Part shown: one piece after another, positions 17,156-25,734 of the stretch
Position numbering within the stretch: the first letter of the stretch is position 1
How the letters are laid out: every line of letters begins with the position of its first letter
Position numbers and translations under genes: made by a program
Notes under the pieces: model-generated
Told to the model about the DNA's origin: nothing
Databases searched by the model: none
Seen by the model: the letters and a program-made list of their open reading frames with translations, nothing else
From: Jatrophihabitans sp964252635
GTDB lineage: Bacteria > Actinomycetota > Actinomycetes > Mycobacteriales > Jatrophihabitantaceae
Reading direction: 5' to 3'
Assembly: GCF_964252635.1 (NCBI RefSeq)
Contig: NZ_CAXUNP010000001.1
Location: forward strand, 146,815-210,814
DNA length: 64,000 nucleotides

Positions 17156-18043
17156 TCACGCTTCCGGGATCGGACGGTCGAACAGCTCGGCGCGGTCGCC
17201 GTCCGGGTCCGGGCCGCCGCGACGGCCGGTGTCCAGCGCGTCCAGCGCGTCCAGCTCCGCGTCGGTGAGCTCGAAGTCGAAGACGTCGAAGTTCTCGGCG
17301 ATGCGGCCGGGGTTCACCGACTTGGGAATGGCCGACCGACCACGCTGCAGGTGCCAGCGCAGCATGACCTGCGCCGCGGACTTCCCGTGCTTGCGCCCGA
17401 TGCCGACCACCGTGTGGTCCTCGAGTGCATTGGTCAGGTCGTTGTCGTAGCCGGGGTAGAAGGTGATGCCGCCGATCGGTGACCAGGCCTGGTCGAGGAT
17501 GTCGTGCTGCGCATCGGCCTGCTGCACCGCCGGCTGGGTGAAGAACGGGTGCAGCTCGACCTGGTTGAGGGCCGGCGGCACGTCGGTCTGGGCCATCAGG
17601 TCGGCCAGGTGGTGGGGCATGAAGTTGCTGACCCCGATGGCCCGCACCTTGCCCTGCTCGAGCAAGGTCTGCAGCGACCGGTACGCCTCGACGGTGCGCT
17701 CGAAGCGGGTCGGCGCCGGCGTGTGCAGGATGAGCAGGTCCAGGTGGTCGACCCCGAGCTTGCGTACCGCCTTCTCCCAGGCGTGCAGCGTCTGCTCGGT
17801 GCCGTAGTCGCTGACCCACACCTTGGTCTCGAGGAACACCTCGTCGCGGTCGACGCCGGAGGCCCGCAGCCCTTCGCCGACCTGGCGCTCGTTGCCGTAG
17901 ATCGCCGCGGTGTCGATCAACCGGTACCCGACCTCCAGCGCACGGCGTACCGCGGCGGCCGTCTCGTCCGGCGGGCTCTGGAAGACCCCCAGCCCGAGGG
18001 CCGGCATCTGCACACCGTTGTTCAACGTCAGCGTCGTGTCCAT
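17156..18043 (-). CDS. Aldo/keto reductase
   Basis: 295-residue NADPH-dependent oxidoreductase, a TIM barrel. Catalytic tetrad: the Asp and Tyr in DTAAIYGNE, Lys in ETKVWVSDYG and His in LLILHTPAP. The cofactor segment IPKSVNPGRIAEN is near the C-terminus, and the overall layout matches the 2,5-diketo-gluconate reductase type. I chose the ATG at 18043 (MDTTLTLNNGVQMPALGLG) because homologues start there. It ends before the SCO4848-type gene and is on the same strand as the TetR at 18086, only 42 bases downstream of it, so it may be co-transcribed with that TetR. Confidence 0.92.
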   Translation of the reverse strand: MDTTLTLNNGVQMPALGLGVFQSPPDETAAAVRRALEVGYRLIDTAAIYGNERQVGEGLRASGVDRDEVFLETKVWVSDYGTEQTLHAWEKAVRKLGVDHLDLLILHTPAPTRFERTVEAYRSLQTLLEQGKVRAIGVSNFMPHHLADLMAQTDVPPALNQVELHPFFTQPAVQQADAQHDILDQAWSPIGGITFYPGYDNDLTNALEDHTVVGIGRKHGKSAAQVMLRWHLQRGRSAIPKSVNPGRIAENFDVFDFELTDAELDALDALDTGRRGGPDPDGDRAELFDRPIPEA

Positions 18044-18085
18044 GCCCTCGACGTTAGGACCACGCGGCAAGGCCGGGTTGCGTGG

Positions 18086-18658
18086 CTACCTGGGGCGCGG
18101 CGCCCGCAGCCCCTCGACCATGACGGCCAGCACCGTGCCGACCCGTGCGTCCCACTCCGACGCCGGGATCCGCGACAGCGCACCGAGCAGCAGGATGACG
18201 TCGGTCGCGTCGACGTCGGCACGTAGCTCGCCCGCACGGCGCCCCTGGTCCAGCAGCTCGCCGAGCGCGTCGTCGAGACGTACGTGCTGGTCGGCGTAGA
18301 GGTCCAGCCACGCCGAGGCCTCGATGGCCGCCATGACCCCCCGCTTCACCCGCGCGTACTCCGCGAGCCGGTCGAACCACCGGCGAAGCGCCTCGAGCGG
18401 GGCGTAGTCGGCGAGCAGGGCAGGCACGTCCGCGACCAGCTCGTCCATCTCGTGCCGGTACACCTCGGCCAGCAGGTGCTCGCGGGTCGGGAAGTGCCGG
18501 TACAGCGTCCCCTGCCCCACGCCGGCCGCGCCGGCCACGGCCTGCAGCCGCAGCTCGTCGACGGCGCCGTTCGACCCGGCCAGTGCAGCGCGGGCGGCGT
18601 CGACGATGCGAGCGCGGTTGACCTCCGCGTCGGCCCGACGACGTACCCGAGCAGGCAC
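18086..18658 (-). CDS. TetR-family repressor (divergent from an SDR)
   Basis: 190-residue TetR regulator. The helix-turn-helix is at about residues 14-60 (NRARIVDAARAAL, then AGVGQGTLYRHFPTREHLLA), and the C-terminal domain is of the SbtR-like type. Two CGGACA-TGTCCG palindromes lie between it and the divergent SDR gene. It presumably represses the SDR, itself and perhaps the aldo/keto reductase behind it. The ligand is unknown. Confidence 0.88.
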   Translation of the reverse strand: MPARVRRRADAEVNRARIVDAARAALAGSNGAVDELRLQAVAGAAGVGQGTLYRHFPTREHLLAEVYRHEMDELVADVPALLADYAPLEALRRWFDRLAEYARVKRGVMAAIEASAWLDLYADQHVRLDDALGELLDQGRRAGELRADVDATDVILLLGALSRIPASEWDARVGTVLAVMVEGLRAPRPR

Positions 18659-18681
18659 CGGGGCTCCTCTGCGTCCCGCTA

Positions 18682-18730
18682 AGCGGACAATTGTCCGCTA
18701 ACCTGGATGAGGTAAACGGACAGCTGTCCG
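18682..18730. promoter_or_regulatory. Two palindromic TetR operators
   Basis: Perfect palindromes AGCGGACAATTGTCCGCT (18682-18699) and CGGACAGCTGTCCG (18717-18730), sharing CGGACA-NN-TGTCCG. Their centres are 33 bp apart, about three helical turns. They lie 24 bases before each divergent start, as expected for a repressor covering both promoters. Confidence 0.8.
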
Positions 18731-18754
18731 AACAGCGTAGACGAGGAGCACCCG

Positions 18755-19504
18755 ATGACCGGCGTTCAGGGCGTTGAGGGCAAGGTCGTGGCGATCACGG
18801 GGTCGAGCAGCGGTATCGGGGAGGCGACCGCGCGGGAACTCGCCGGCCGGGGTGCCGCGGTGGTGTTGGGCGCACGACGCACCCAGCGGCTCGACGCGGT
18901 GGCCGAACGCATCCGCCACGACGGCGGCCGGGCCGAGGTGGTCGCGGTCGACGTGACGCAACGCGCCGACCTCGAGCGACTGGTGGCCACCGCGGTCGAG
19001 CGCTTCGACCGCCTCGACGTCCTGGTGAGCAACGCCGGAATCGCCCGTACCGGGTTGGTGAGCGAGCTCGACGTGGCCGGCTGGGACGCGATGATCGATG
19101 TCAACGTGCGCGGCGTGCTGTACGGCATCGCGGCCGCGCTCCCCGTCTTCCGACGGCAGGGCCGCGGTCACTTCGTCACGACGGTGTCGACCTCAGGACT
19201 GAAGATCACCCCGGGCCAGGCCGTGTACGCCGGCACCAAGAACGCCGTGCGGACCCTGCTCGAGGCCCTGCGTCAGGAGTCGACCGACGGCTCGCTGCGC
19301 ACCACGTCGATCTCGCCGGGATTCGTCCGTACCGAGCTCGTCGACGCCGTCGAGAACCCCGACGTCCGCGAACAGATGCAGCAGCGCATGGCCGAGATCG
19401 GTATTGCCCCGGAGGCGGTGGCCAGGGCCATCGCCTTCGCGATCGAGCAGCCCGCCGACGTCGAGATCGGCGACCTGACCATCCGGCCGGCCGTTCAGAA
19501 CTGA
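18755..19504 (+). CDS. Short-chain dehydrogenase/reductase (SDR)
   Basis: 249-residue NAD(P)-dependent oxidoreductase of the classical SDR type. The cofactor loop is TGSSSGIG at about 13-20, the structural motif is SNAG, the catalytic Ser is in VSTSG, and YAGTK supplies Tyr and Lys. A good GAGGAG ribosome site precedes the ATG. It is divergent from a TetR with shared operators. Such TetR-SDR pairs usually detoxify small carbonyls; the substrate is unknown. Confidence 0.92.
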   Translation: MTGVQGVEGKVVAITGSSSGIGEATARELAGRGAAVVLGARRTQRLDAVAERIRHDGGRAEVVAVDVTQRADLERLVATAVERFDRLDVLVSNAGIARTGLVSELDVAGWDAMIDVNVRGVLYGIAAALPVFRRQGRGHFVTTVSTSGLKITPGQAVYAGTKNAVRTLLEALRQESTDGSLRTTSISPGFVRTELVDAVENPDVREQMQQRMAEIGIAPEAVARAIAFAIEQPADVEIGDLTIRPAVQN

Positions 19505-19510
19505 CGGCCG

Positions 19511-20098
19511 TCAGCCCAAGGACGCGCTCGCGGCCCGCAGTTCGTCCAGCGCGGCGAGCGCGTGCCGGCCCAGGTCGTCACCGGCAGCAGCCCCACCCTC
19601 GGACCACGCCGCATACCCGCGCTTGAAGGCCAGCACGCCCAGCTCCGCGGCCAGGTGCGCGGTCGGGTCGGGCACCCCACGGGTGACGAGCGCCGTGGTC
19701 ATGGCCGCGGCCATGCTGACGCTCTTCAACGCGTCGCGTTCCTGCAGTTCGGCGCTCGCGGCCACGGCCGCCTTGAGGCGCGGCCCGAGGTCGCGGTTCG
19801 CCGGACCCATCTCCGTCGACGCGCGGGTGAGGCCGGCCGCGACGGCGTCGAGCGGGCCGGCGCCCGCGGGCGCCTCGGCGATGCCCTCGGCCAGCAGCCG
19901 GCTCAGCGTCTCCTGGCCGGCCACCAGCACCTCGCGCTTGTCGGCGAAGTGCCGGAAGAACGTGCTGCGGGTGACGCCGGCGCGTTCGGCGATCTGCGCG
20001 ACCGTCGTCTCGTCGTAGCCCTGCTCGGTGAACAGGTCGACCGCGGCGACGACGAGTCGCTCGCGTGCTCCCGGTTCCCATCGCGCCATGTCGCTCAT
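19511..20098 (-). CDS. TetR-family repressor (divergent from an NAD-epimerase-like gene)
   Basis: 195-residue TetR regulator. The helix-turn-helix is at about 12-60 (RERLVVAAVDLFTEQGYDET, then AGVTRSTFFRHFADKREVLV). The C-terminal domain has the long Ala-rich helices of the TetR_C family. A 26-bp near-palindrome lies four bases upstream of its start, in the gap to the next oxidoreductase gene, implying autoregulation and control of that gene. Confidence 0.88.
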   Translation of the reverse strand: MSDMARWEPGARERLVVAAVDLFTEQGYDETTVAQIAERAGVTRSTFFRHFADKREVLVAGQETLSRLLAEGIAEAPAGAGPLDAVAAGLTRASTEMGPANRDLGPRLKAAVAASAELQERDALKSVSMAAAMTTALVTRGVPDPTAHLAAELGVLAFKRGYAAWSEGGAAAGDDLGRHALAALDELRAASASLG

Positions 20099-20102
20099 CC
20101 TA

Positions 20103-20128
20103 GGCGATGGGACACATGTCGCATCGCC
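20103..20128. promoter_or_regulatory. TetR operator, 26-bp near-palindrome
   Basis: Arms GGCGATG (20103-20109) and CATCGCC (20122-20128) enclose GACA and TGTC inner half sites. Only a few central positions break the symmetry. It is placed immediately upstream of the TetR start and 46 bases before the divergent oxidoreductase. Confidence 0.65.
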
Positions 20129-20174
20129 TGTTACCGTGACGGGACAACAGTCTCATCACTGACAGGAGAACACC

Positions 20175-21050
20175 ATGCAGGTCTTCGTCACCGGCGGCAC
20201 GGGCACCATCGGCACGGCCGTGGTCGCCGAACTGCTCGCCCACGACCACACCGTCCTCGGCCTGGCTCGCTCCGACGCCTCGGCCCGGCGCCTCGAGCAG
20301 GCCGGCGCCGAAACGGTGCGTGGCAGCATCACCGACCTGGACGTCCTGCAGGACGGCGCCGCACGGTCCGACGGCGTCATTAGCCTGGCCTTCGACCACG
20401 CCGACCCCACCGCGCTCGAGGCCGGGATCGCCGAGGAGAACGCCGCCCTGACCGCGCTCGGCCAGGCCCTCGTCGGCAGCGACCGGCCGCTCGTCGCCGT
20501 CTCGGGCACCCCGTGGATCGCCGGCCGGCTCAGCACCGAGGCCGATCCCCTCCCGACCGAGGGCCCGGTGGCCGGACGGGCGCGGACGGTCACGGCCCTG
20601 CTCGCCCTCGCCGACCGCGGCGTGCGCTCCTCGGCCGTCCGCCTGCCCCGCACCGTCCACGACGAGGGCAAGGGCGGGTTCGCCGGCCTGCTCACCGACG
20701 CGGCACGACGGACCGGGGTGGCCGGCCACCCCGGCGACGGGACGCAGCGCTGGCCCGCCGTCCACGCCCGCGACGCGGCGGTGCTGTTCCGCCTGGCCCT
20801 GGAATCAGCTCCCGCCGGCACCTCGTGGCACGCGGTCGCCGACGAGGGCGACCCGGTCCGTGACATCGCCGCCGTCATCGGCCGGCGCCTAGGTCTGCCC
20901 GTCGAGCAGGTGCCGGAGGACACCTTCGGGCCGTTCGGGCCGATCTTCGCCGCCGACCAGCCGGCGTCGAGCGAGTACACCCGCACGACCCTGGGGTGGA
21001 ACCCGACGCACCCGAGCCTGCTCTCCGATCTCGAGCTGCTCGAGCCCTGA
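20175..21050 (+). CDS. NAD-dependent epimerase/dehydratase-like SDR (extended family)
   Basis: 291-residue protein with an N-terminal Rossmann motif TGGTGTIG (6-13) and an extended-SDR layout resembling the actinobacterial SDR_a family. The substrate part is divergent and I see no classical YxxxK, so the activity is uncertain. A CAGGAG ribosome site precedes the ATG. It is probably repressed by the divergent TetR. Such proteins are common quinone- or xenobiotic-linked oxidoreductases. Confidence 0.85.
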   Translation: MQVFVTGGTGTIGTAVVAELLAHDHTVLGLARSDASARRLEQAGAETVRGSITDLDVLQDGAARSDGVISLAFDHADPTALEAGIAEENAALTALGQALVGSDRPLVAVSGTPWIAGRLSTEADPLPTEGPVAGRARTVTALLALADRGVRSSAVRLPRTVHDEGKGGFAGLLTDAARRTGVAGHPGDGTQRWPAVHARDAAVLFRLALESAPAGTSWHAVADEGDPVRDIAAVIGRRLGLPVEQVPEDTFGPFGPIFAADQPASSEYTRTTLGWNPTHPSLLSDLELLEP

Positions 21051-21132
21051 CCGGCGACCCGCTTGTCACCTCCGGATCGCGGCGCTGAAGATCCGCTGGC
21101 CGCGACTGCACGATGACGAGCGGGCGCCGCGG

Positions 21133-21843
21133 TCAGCTCGCGTCGACGACGCGATTCAGCCATTCGACGAGTAGGCCGCGCTCGGTCTCGGTGAGCGTGT
21201 CCAGCTGCGGGGCAAGCGCCCGCACGGCGACGACGGGTGCCAAAACCTCCCTTGCGTCGGGCGGGTCGACGTCCGCAACGATGCGAGCGAGAACCACCCC
21301 GAACAGTGCGTCGAACCGACGGGGATCACGGTCGCCGGCCGGCCCCGCCAGCAGGGCAAGCACCGCACCGGTACCCGCGGCGTGGATCAGCTCGACCGCC
21401 TCGCTCTCACCGACCTGCAACCTGCCCGCCAGGGCAACCCGGTGTACCCGGGCCGCAAGGACCGCCTGACCCGACCGAACGGCCGATGACCGGCGGGCGC
21501 GGTCCGGGTCGCTGAGCAGGGCGAAGAGCGCGGGATTGACCAGGCCGAAATCCAGATAGGTGCGCCAGCCAACCCACAGGTCCGCTACCGGGTCGACGTC
21601 GCCGTCGGCAGCCTGAACCGCCGTGGTCGCCTTCTCGGCGACGAACGTGGCCATGGCCTGCTCCGCCACCGCGTCGAGCAGCCCGTCCTTGTCACCGAAG
21701 ACTCGATAGATGGTGGGCGCCTGCACCCCGGCACGTTCGGCCACCCGCCGCGTCGTCAGGCCGGCTGCACCGTGCTCCCGCAGCACTTGGCCGGCCACGT
21801 CGACCAGAACGGCGCGTACGTCGCGAGCACCCACATCGGTCAT
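21133..21843 (-). CDS. TetR-family repressor (divergent from an NmrA-like gene)
   Basis: 236-residue TetR regulator. The helix-turn-helix is at about 10-55 (LTTRRVAERAGVQAPTIYRVFGDKDGLLDAV). Its ATG directly abuts an operator repeat, and a TAGCAT box seven bases upstream suggests a leaderless mRNA. The two operator repeats in the gap imply control of itself and of the NAD(P)-binding gene at 21923. Confidence 0.87.
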   Translation of the reverse strand: MTDVGARDVRAVLVDVAGQVLREHGAAGLTTRRVAERAGVQAPTIYRVFGDKDGLLDAVAEQAMATFVAEKATTAVQAADGDVDPVADLWVGWRTYLDFGLVNPALFALLSDPDRARRSSAVRSGQAVLAARVHRVALAGRLQVGESEAVELIHAAGTGAVLALLAGPAGDRDPRRFDALFGVVLARIVADVDPPDAREVLAPVVAVRALAPQLDTLTETERGLLVEWLNRVVDAS

Positions 21844-21880
21844 GTTATCGATGCTAACGCATCAGTGTTATCGTTGCTAA
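21843..21880. promoter_or_regulatory. TetR operators as direct repeats
   Basis: TGTTATCGATGCTAA (21843-21857) and TGTTATCGTTGCTAA (21866-21880) differ at one base and are 23 bp apart. Each contains a GTTA...TAA(C) near-palindrome. The first overlaps the predicted -10 and start of the TetR gene. Confidence 0.7.
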
Positions 21881-21922
21881 GACGCTGGATCAGCTCATCG
21901 ACCATGGACACCAGGAGTTCTC

Positions 21923-22780
21923 TTGATCACCGTCACCGGCGCCACCGGCGCCCTGAACGGCGCCACCGTCGAGCATTTGCTGCGGACCGTTCCGGCCCGG
22001 GACGTGACGGTCGCCGTACGCGATGTCGCCAAGGCCCGTCGCTTCGCCGATCGTGGCGTCGCTGTGCGGCAGGGCGACTACGCCGACCCCGACTCGCTGC
22101 CCGCCGCGTTCGAAGGCGCCGATCAACTGCTGCTCGTCTCGTCCAATCAGCCGGGCGCCGACACGGTGGCGCTGCACCGGGCCGCGATCGACGCTGCTGT
22201 CGCCGTCGGCGTCGGGCGCATCCTCTACACCAGCCACCAGGGAGCAGCTCCCGCGAGCCCGTTCGTCCCGGCGGTGGTGCACGCCGCCACCGAGGACCTG
22301 CTCTCCGCGTCAGGCACGCCGTGGACGTCGCTGCGCAACGGTTTCTACGCCCACAGCCTCACCTGGTTGCTCGGGCCGTGGCGTGAGACGGGCGTGGTCC
22401 GCGTCCCGGCCGACGGGCCGGTGTCCTGGACGGCCCGCGACGACGCGGCCGAGGCCGCCGCCGCCGTGCTCGTCTCGAACGGCGCCTACGACGGGCCCGT
22501 CACCCTTACGGCCTCCGCAGCACCCACGTTCGGCGAGGTCGCCGCCATCGCCGGCGAGGTGACCGGTCATCCCGTCGGCTTCGAGGTGCTGGCCGAGGAC
22601 GACTGGATCGCCGCGCAGGTCGCGGCCGGACAGGACGAGCGCATGGCCCGGTTCCTGCTCGGCATGTACCAAGCGGCCGCGGACGGGCTGTTCGCCGGCA
22701 CCGATCCACTGCTCACCGCCCTGCTCGGACGTGAGCCGCGCACGGTCCGCGACCAGCTCACCGAGGCAACTGCGTCCTGA
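21923..22780 (+). CDS. NmrA-like NAD(P)-binding oxidoreductase
   Basis: 285-residue atypical SDR of the NmrA/QOR2 type. The N-terminal nucleotide loop TGATGALNG is at about 5-13, then HQGAAPASPF and SLRNGFYAHSL. The start is TTG with a CAGGAG ribosome site; no better start exists. QOR2-like members act as quinone or NADPH-sensing reductases. It is divergent from, and probably repressed by, the TetR at 21133. Confidence 0.85.
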   Translation: MITVTGATGALNGATVEHLLRTVPARDVTVAVRDVAKARRFADRGVAVRQGDYADPDSLPAAFEGADQLLLVSSNQPGADTVALHRAAIDAAVAVGVGRILYTSHQGAAPASPFVPAVVHAATEDLLSASGTPWTSLRNGFYAHSLTWLLGPWRETGVVRVPADGPVSWTARDDAAEAAAAVLVSNGAYDGPVTLTASAAPTFGEVAAIAGEVTGHPVGFEVLAEDDWIAAQVAAGQDERMARFLLGMYQAAADGLFAGTDPLLTALLGREPRTVRDQLTEATAS

Positions 22781-22806
22781 CGCCGGCGAGGGGGAAGACA
22801 TCCCGC

Positions 22807-23289
22807 ATGGAGCGCACCGACGACGGCCGGTACATCGTCGTCAACGGTCGGCGCTGGCGCGCCACCGACCCGTCGATCCCGGACGCGCTGCGCCAGGAGC
22901 TCGTCGACGAGCTGATGTCGGCCCGCCGGGCGGTGCGGACCGACCCGGCGACCGCCCGCCCTCGGGTGCAGGACGCCAAGGTGGCGCTCGGGGAACGCGG
23001 CGAACCGTGGTGGGACGAGGCCACCCCGGACGGACGGCATCAGCGACTCGCCGCCACGGCCCGGGCGCTGCTGGGCCACCGCGGCCCTGACGGCGCGCTC
23101 TCGAGCGAGGACCTCGCCCGGGTGGTTGGCGGCACGGGGTGGGCGGCGCTGACCGGCGAGGCCCGGGCCGTGCTCGGCGAGCTCGCCGCGGCGTCGGTGG
23201 TACGCCTCGACCCCGACGAACACCACGTGGTCCACGGCCCGGAATGGGAGCAGCGGTCCGAGCGGTGGTCCGAGCACCCGTCCGGGTAA
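22807..23289 (+). CDS. DUF3253-containing protein
   Basis: 160-residue cytoplasmic protein. The N-terminal half (IVVNGRRWRATDPSIPDALR, then ELMSARRAV) is a conserved actinobacterial segment. The C-terminal half resembles DUF3253, a winged-helix-like fold (LAATARALLGHRGPDGALS, then LARVVGG). The function is unknown. It follows the NmrA-like gene by 26 bases on the same strand and could be co-transcribed with it. Confidence 0.7.
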   Translation: MERTDDGRYIVVNGRRWRATDPSIPDALRQELVDELMSARRAVRTDPATARPRVQDAKVALGERGEPWWDEATPDGRHQRLAATARALLGHRGPDGALSSEDLARVVGGTGWAALTGEARAVLGELAAASVVRLDPDEHHVVHGPEWEQRSERWSEHPSG

Positions 23290-23376
23290 CGCTAGTGCTG
23301 CGGGCGGGTGGGTACCTGCACACCAACGGCGTCCGTCGCGGACGACGACAGCGCGAACCACAAGGGGTGCAGGGCA

Positions 23377-23886
23377 ATGGCAGATCGATGGGCAGGAATT
23401 TCGGCGGGCTTGCTCGCAGGCGCAGCCGGCGCGACGGCGATGAACGCGGTCAGCTACCTGGACCAGGCCGTGCGCGGTGACAGCGCGACCACGTCGGCAG
23501 CCGGTTCGTCGGTCTCCAAGACCGCGCAACACACCACCGACGCAGCGGGCTCAGTGGGCTCAGCCACCGAGAACAAGCGCGCGGAAGCCCTCGGCCCCCT
23601 CGGTGGCCTCGGGATCGGGCTCGGCGTGGGTGCTGTCGCCGGTCTGGTCCGTGGGTCGAACGCGACCCCGCCCAAGGCAGTGGCCGCGATCGCGACCGGT
23701 CTCGTGGCCATGGCTGTCGGTGAGGGCGCCGCCGTGGCCACGGGTGCGGCCCGCTCGGACTGGGCCTCCCCCGCCAACCTGCTGCGTGACCTCGTCCCGC
23801 ACCTCGCCTACGGGGCAGTCACCGGCTGGGCGTTGCACCGCATGGTCGACCCACGCACCTCGGTGGTCTCGCGCTTCCGCCGCTGA
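23377..23886 (+). CDS. Unidentified small membrane protein
   Basis: 169 residues, start ATG 23377 with an AGGG site. Hydrophobic, Gly/Ala-rich segments lie at about 8-25, 68-90 and 95-125. Between the first two is a hydrophilic Ser/Thr/Ala stretch. The last part has one weaker hydrophobic stretch followed by an Arg-rich tail. This looks like a three- or four-helix membrane protein, possibly related to phage-holin-like or DUF-type small proteins. I do not recognise its function. Confidence 0.65.
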   Translation: MADRWAGISAGLLAGAAGATAMNAVSYLDQAVRGDSATTSAAGSSVSKTAQHTTDAAGSVGSATENKRAEALGPLGGLGIGLGVGAVAGLVRGSNATPPKAVAAIATGLVAMAVGEGAAVATGAARSDWASPANLLRDLVPHLAYGAVTGWALHRMVDPRTSVVSRFRR

Positions 23887-23910
23887 CCTCGCGGACCGAT
23901 CGAACGGCCG

Positions 23911-24708
23911 TCAGTCGACGGCCCCGCGGACGTCGCCGGCGACCAGCCGGACGAAATCCTCGTGCGGGTACTGGTCGTCGCCGACGGCGTGCAGGGCGAC
24001 CGTGGTGGCACCCGCAGCGACGTATTCGTCGACCTTCGCGACGATGTCGGCCACGGGCTGACGGCCCTGCACGGTCACGAACACCACTACCTCGGCCGCG
24101 TCCCGCCCGCTCGCCGCACGACCCGCGGCCAACGGCTCCTGCGCCGCTCGCAAGGCCTCGACGGTGGTGTCGCCGGTGAGGATGACGCCGTCGCCGTAGG
24201 TGGTCGCCAGTTCCAACGTCCTGGGCTTCACGGCCCCGACGAGCAGCGGCGGCGGCGCGGACGGCGGCCAGTCCAGCGCCACGGCGTCGAGATGCACGTA
24301 ACGGCCCGAGGTCGTGACCGTCTCGCCGCCCAGCAGCCGGTGCAGCGCGTCGGTGTACTCGCGCAGCAGCGTCATCGGCGACTCGGCCCGCGAGCCGACC
24401 TGACCCATCCAGTCGAGCACGCCGTGCCCGATGCCCGGCACGAAGCGTCCCGGGAACAGCCGCTCGACCGTGGCGATCTCCATGGCAGTGACCGCCACGT
24501 TGCGCAGCGGCACGGGCATGAGGCCGATCCCGACGGCGAGGCGCTGCGTCCACCCGAGCACGGCCGCGGCGGCAGCGACGCCACTCTCCCGGAAGCAGTC
24601 CTCCCAGACCCACAGCTGTTCGAGACCCGCGTCGTCGGCGGCGAGCGCGACGTCGTGCAGGCGCTCCGGAGGGTGGTCGGGCGAGAAGATCACGCCGAGA
24701 GTCGTCAT
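23911..24708 (-). CDS. LLM-class (luciferase-like) flavin/F420-dependent oxidoreductase
   Basis: 265-residue TIM-barrel protein of the bacterial luciferase family. It has the N-terminal LGVIFSPDHPPE strand, PGRFVPGIGHG (cofactor-binding loop), and a LLVGAVKPRTLELA segment. Actinobacterial members mostly use F420, and this genome makes F420 (fbiC, fgd). The substrate is unknown. The ATG at 24717, three codons upstream, is an equally possible start. It is divergent from the methyltransferase-like gene at 24750, with only about 40 bases between them. Confidence 0.85.
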   Translation of the reverse strand: MTTLGVIFSPDHPPERLHDVALAADDAGLEQLWVWEDCFRESGVAAAAAVLGWTQRLAVGIGLMPVPLRNVAVTAMEIATVERLFPGRFVPGIGHGVLDWMGQVGSRAESPMTLLREYTDALHRLLGGETVTTSGRYVHLDAVALDWPPSAPPPLLVGAVKPRTLELATTYGDGVILTGDTTVEALRAAQEPLAAGRAASGRDAAEVVVFVTVQGRQPVADIVAKVDEYVAAGATTVALHAVGDDQYPHEDFVRLVAGDVRGAVD

Positions 24709-24749
24709 AGGCGTCATCGTGCCGTACCGGGGTGGGTACAAGCAGCGCC

Positions 24750-25550
24750 ATGGGTGTTGATGCAGGCAATCTCCGCACGGTGGTCCTGGCGAGCGCGGCG
24801 GTCACTGCGGCCGCGCAGGCGGCCACCGCCGTCCTCGCGCTGCGCAAGGGCCGCCGCGACTTCGCCGACGGGGTCTGGGGCCCTGGGCTGGCCGCCATCG
24901 CCGTGACCAGCGCCGCGGTCGGTCACGGCGACCCGTGGCGGCGCTGGTCGCTGGCCGCGGTGACGACGGCCTGGGCGGCCCGGCTCGAACGTCAGATGCT
25001 CACCCGGCTGCGCGGCACCGACGAGGAGGACCCGCGCTACACCGAGTTCCTGGACGGTGACTCCACACCGGCGGTGGTGGGCAAGGTGTTCGTCACCCAG
25101 GCCGTGTCGCAGCTGCTCGTGTCGGTGCCCGTGCAGCTCGCCGCCGCCAGTCGGCTGCCGCGCTCGTCGCGTCGGTGGCTGTTCCCGGTCGGCATCGCTG
25201 TCATGGTCGGCGGCGCGGTGATGGAGGCGCTCGCTGATCACCAGAAGGCGACCTACTCCCAGCTTCCGAAGGACGAGAAACCCGACGTCCTCGACACCGG
25301 CCTGTGGGGCTGGTCGCGGCACCCGAACTACTTCGGCGACTCCCTGGTGTGGGACGGCGCCTGGGTCGCCGCCGCCGCCTCGTCGCCCGCCGGTTGGACG
25401 GTGGCCTCCCCCGTCGCCATGAGTTACCTGCTCGTGTTCGCCACCGGCGCGAAGCGGACCGAGAAGCGGATGCAGGAGCGCCCCGGCTACCGCGATTACC
25501 AGAAGCGGGTCGCGTTCTTCGTCCCGCGCCCGGCGCGCGCTCGCGCCTAG
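24750..25550 (+). CDS. DUF1295 / steroid 5-alpha-reductase-like membrane protein
   Basis: 266 residues with about six membrane helices. The conserved cytoplasmic signature is GLWGWSRHPNYFGDSLVWDGAW at about 175-196, typical of the isoprenylcysteine methyltransferase/5-alpha-reductase fold. The C-terminal RMQERPGYRDYQKRV matches DUF1295. Function in bacteria is uncertain: lipid or steroid reduction or methylation. A GTG at 24732 is an alternative start, adding six residues. Confidence 0.82.
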   Translation: MGVDAGNLRTVVLASAAVTAAAQAATAVLALRKGRRDFADGVWGPGLAAIAVTSAAVGHGDPWRRWSLAAVTTAWAARLERQMLTRLRGTDEEDPRYTEFLDGDSTPAVVGKVFVTQAVSQLLVSVPVQLAAASRLPRSSRRWLFPVGIAVMVGGAVMEALADHQKATYSQLPKDEKPDVLDTGLWGWSRHPNYFGDSLVWDGAWVAAAASSPAGWTVASPVAMSYLLVFATGAKRTEKRMQERPGYRDYQKRVAFFVPRPARARA

Positions 25551-25734
25551 CTCTCAGTCCCTACCTGGGACGCGCTCAGGCTGCTCACGAGCGGGGACGG
25601 CAGCGTGGTCCGGACACCGACAGCAGCCGGCGTAGCGCAGATCACGTCCCGCACCACCCGCGCCGGGCATAGCGGGGTCGGTACGCGAGTTGTCACCGGC
25701 ACGTACCACCGTGCACGACCACGAAGGATCTGAG

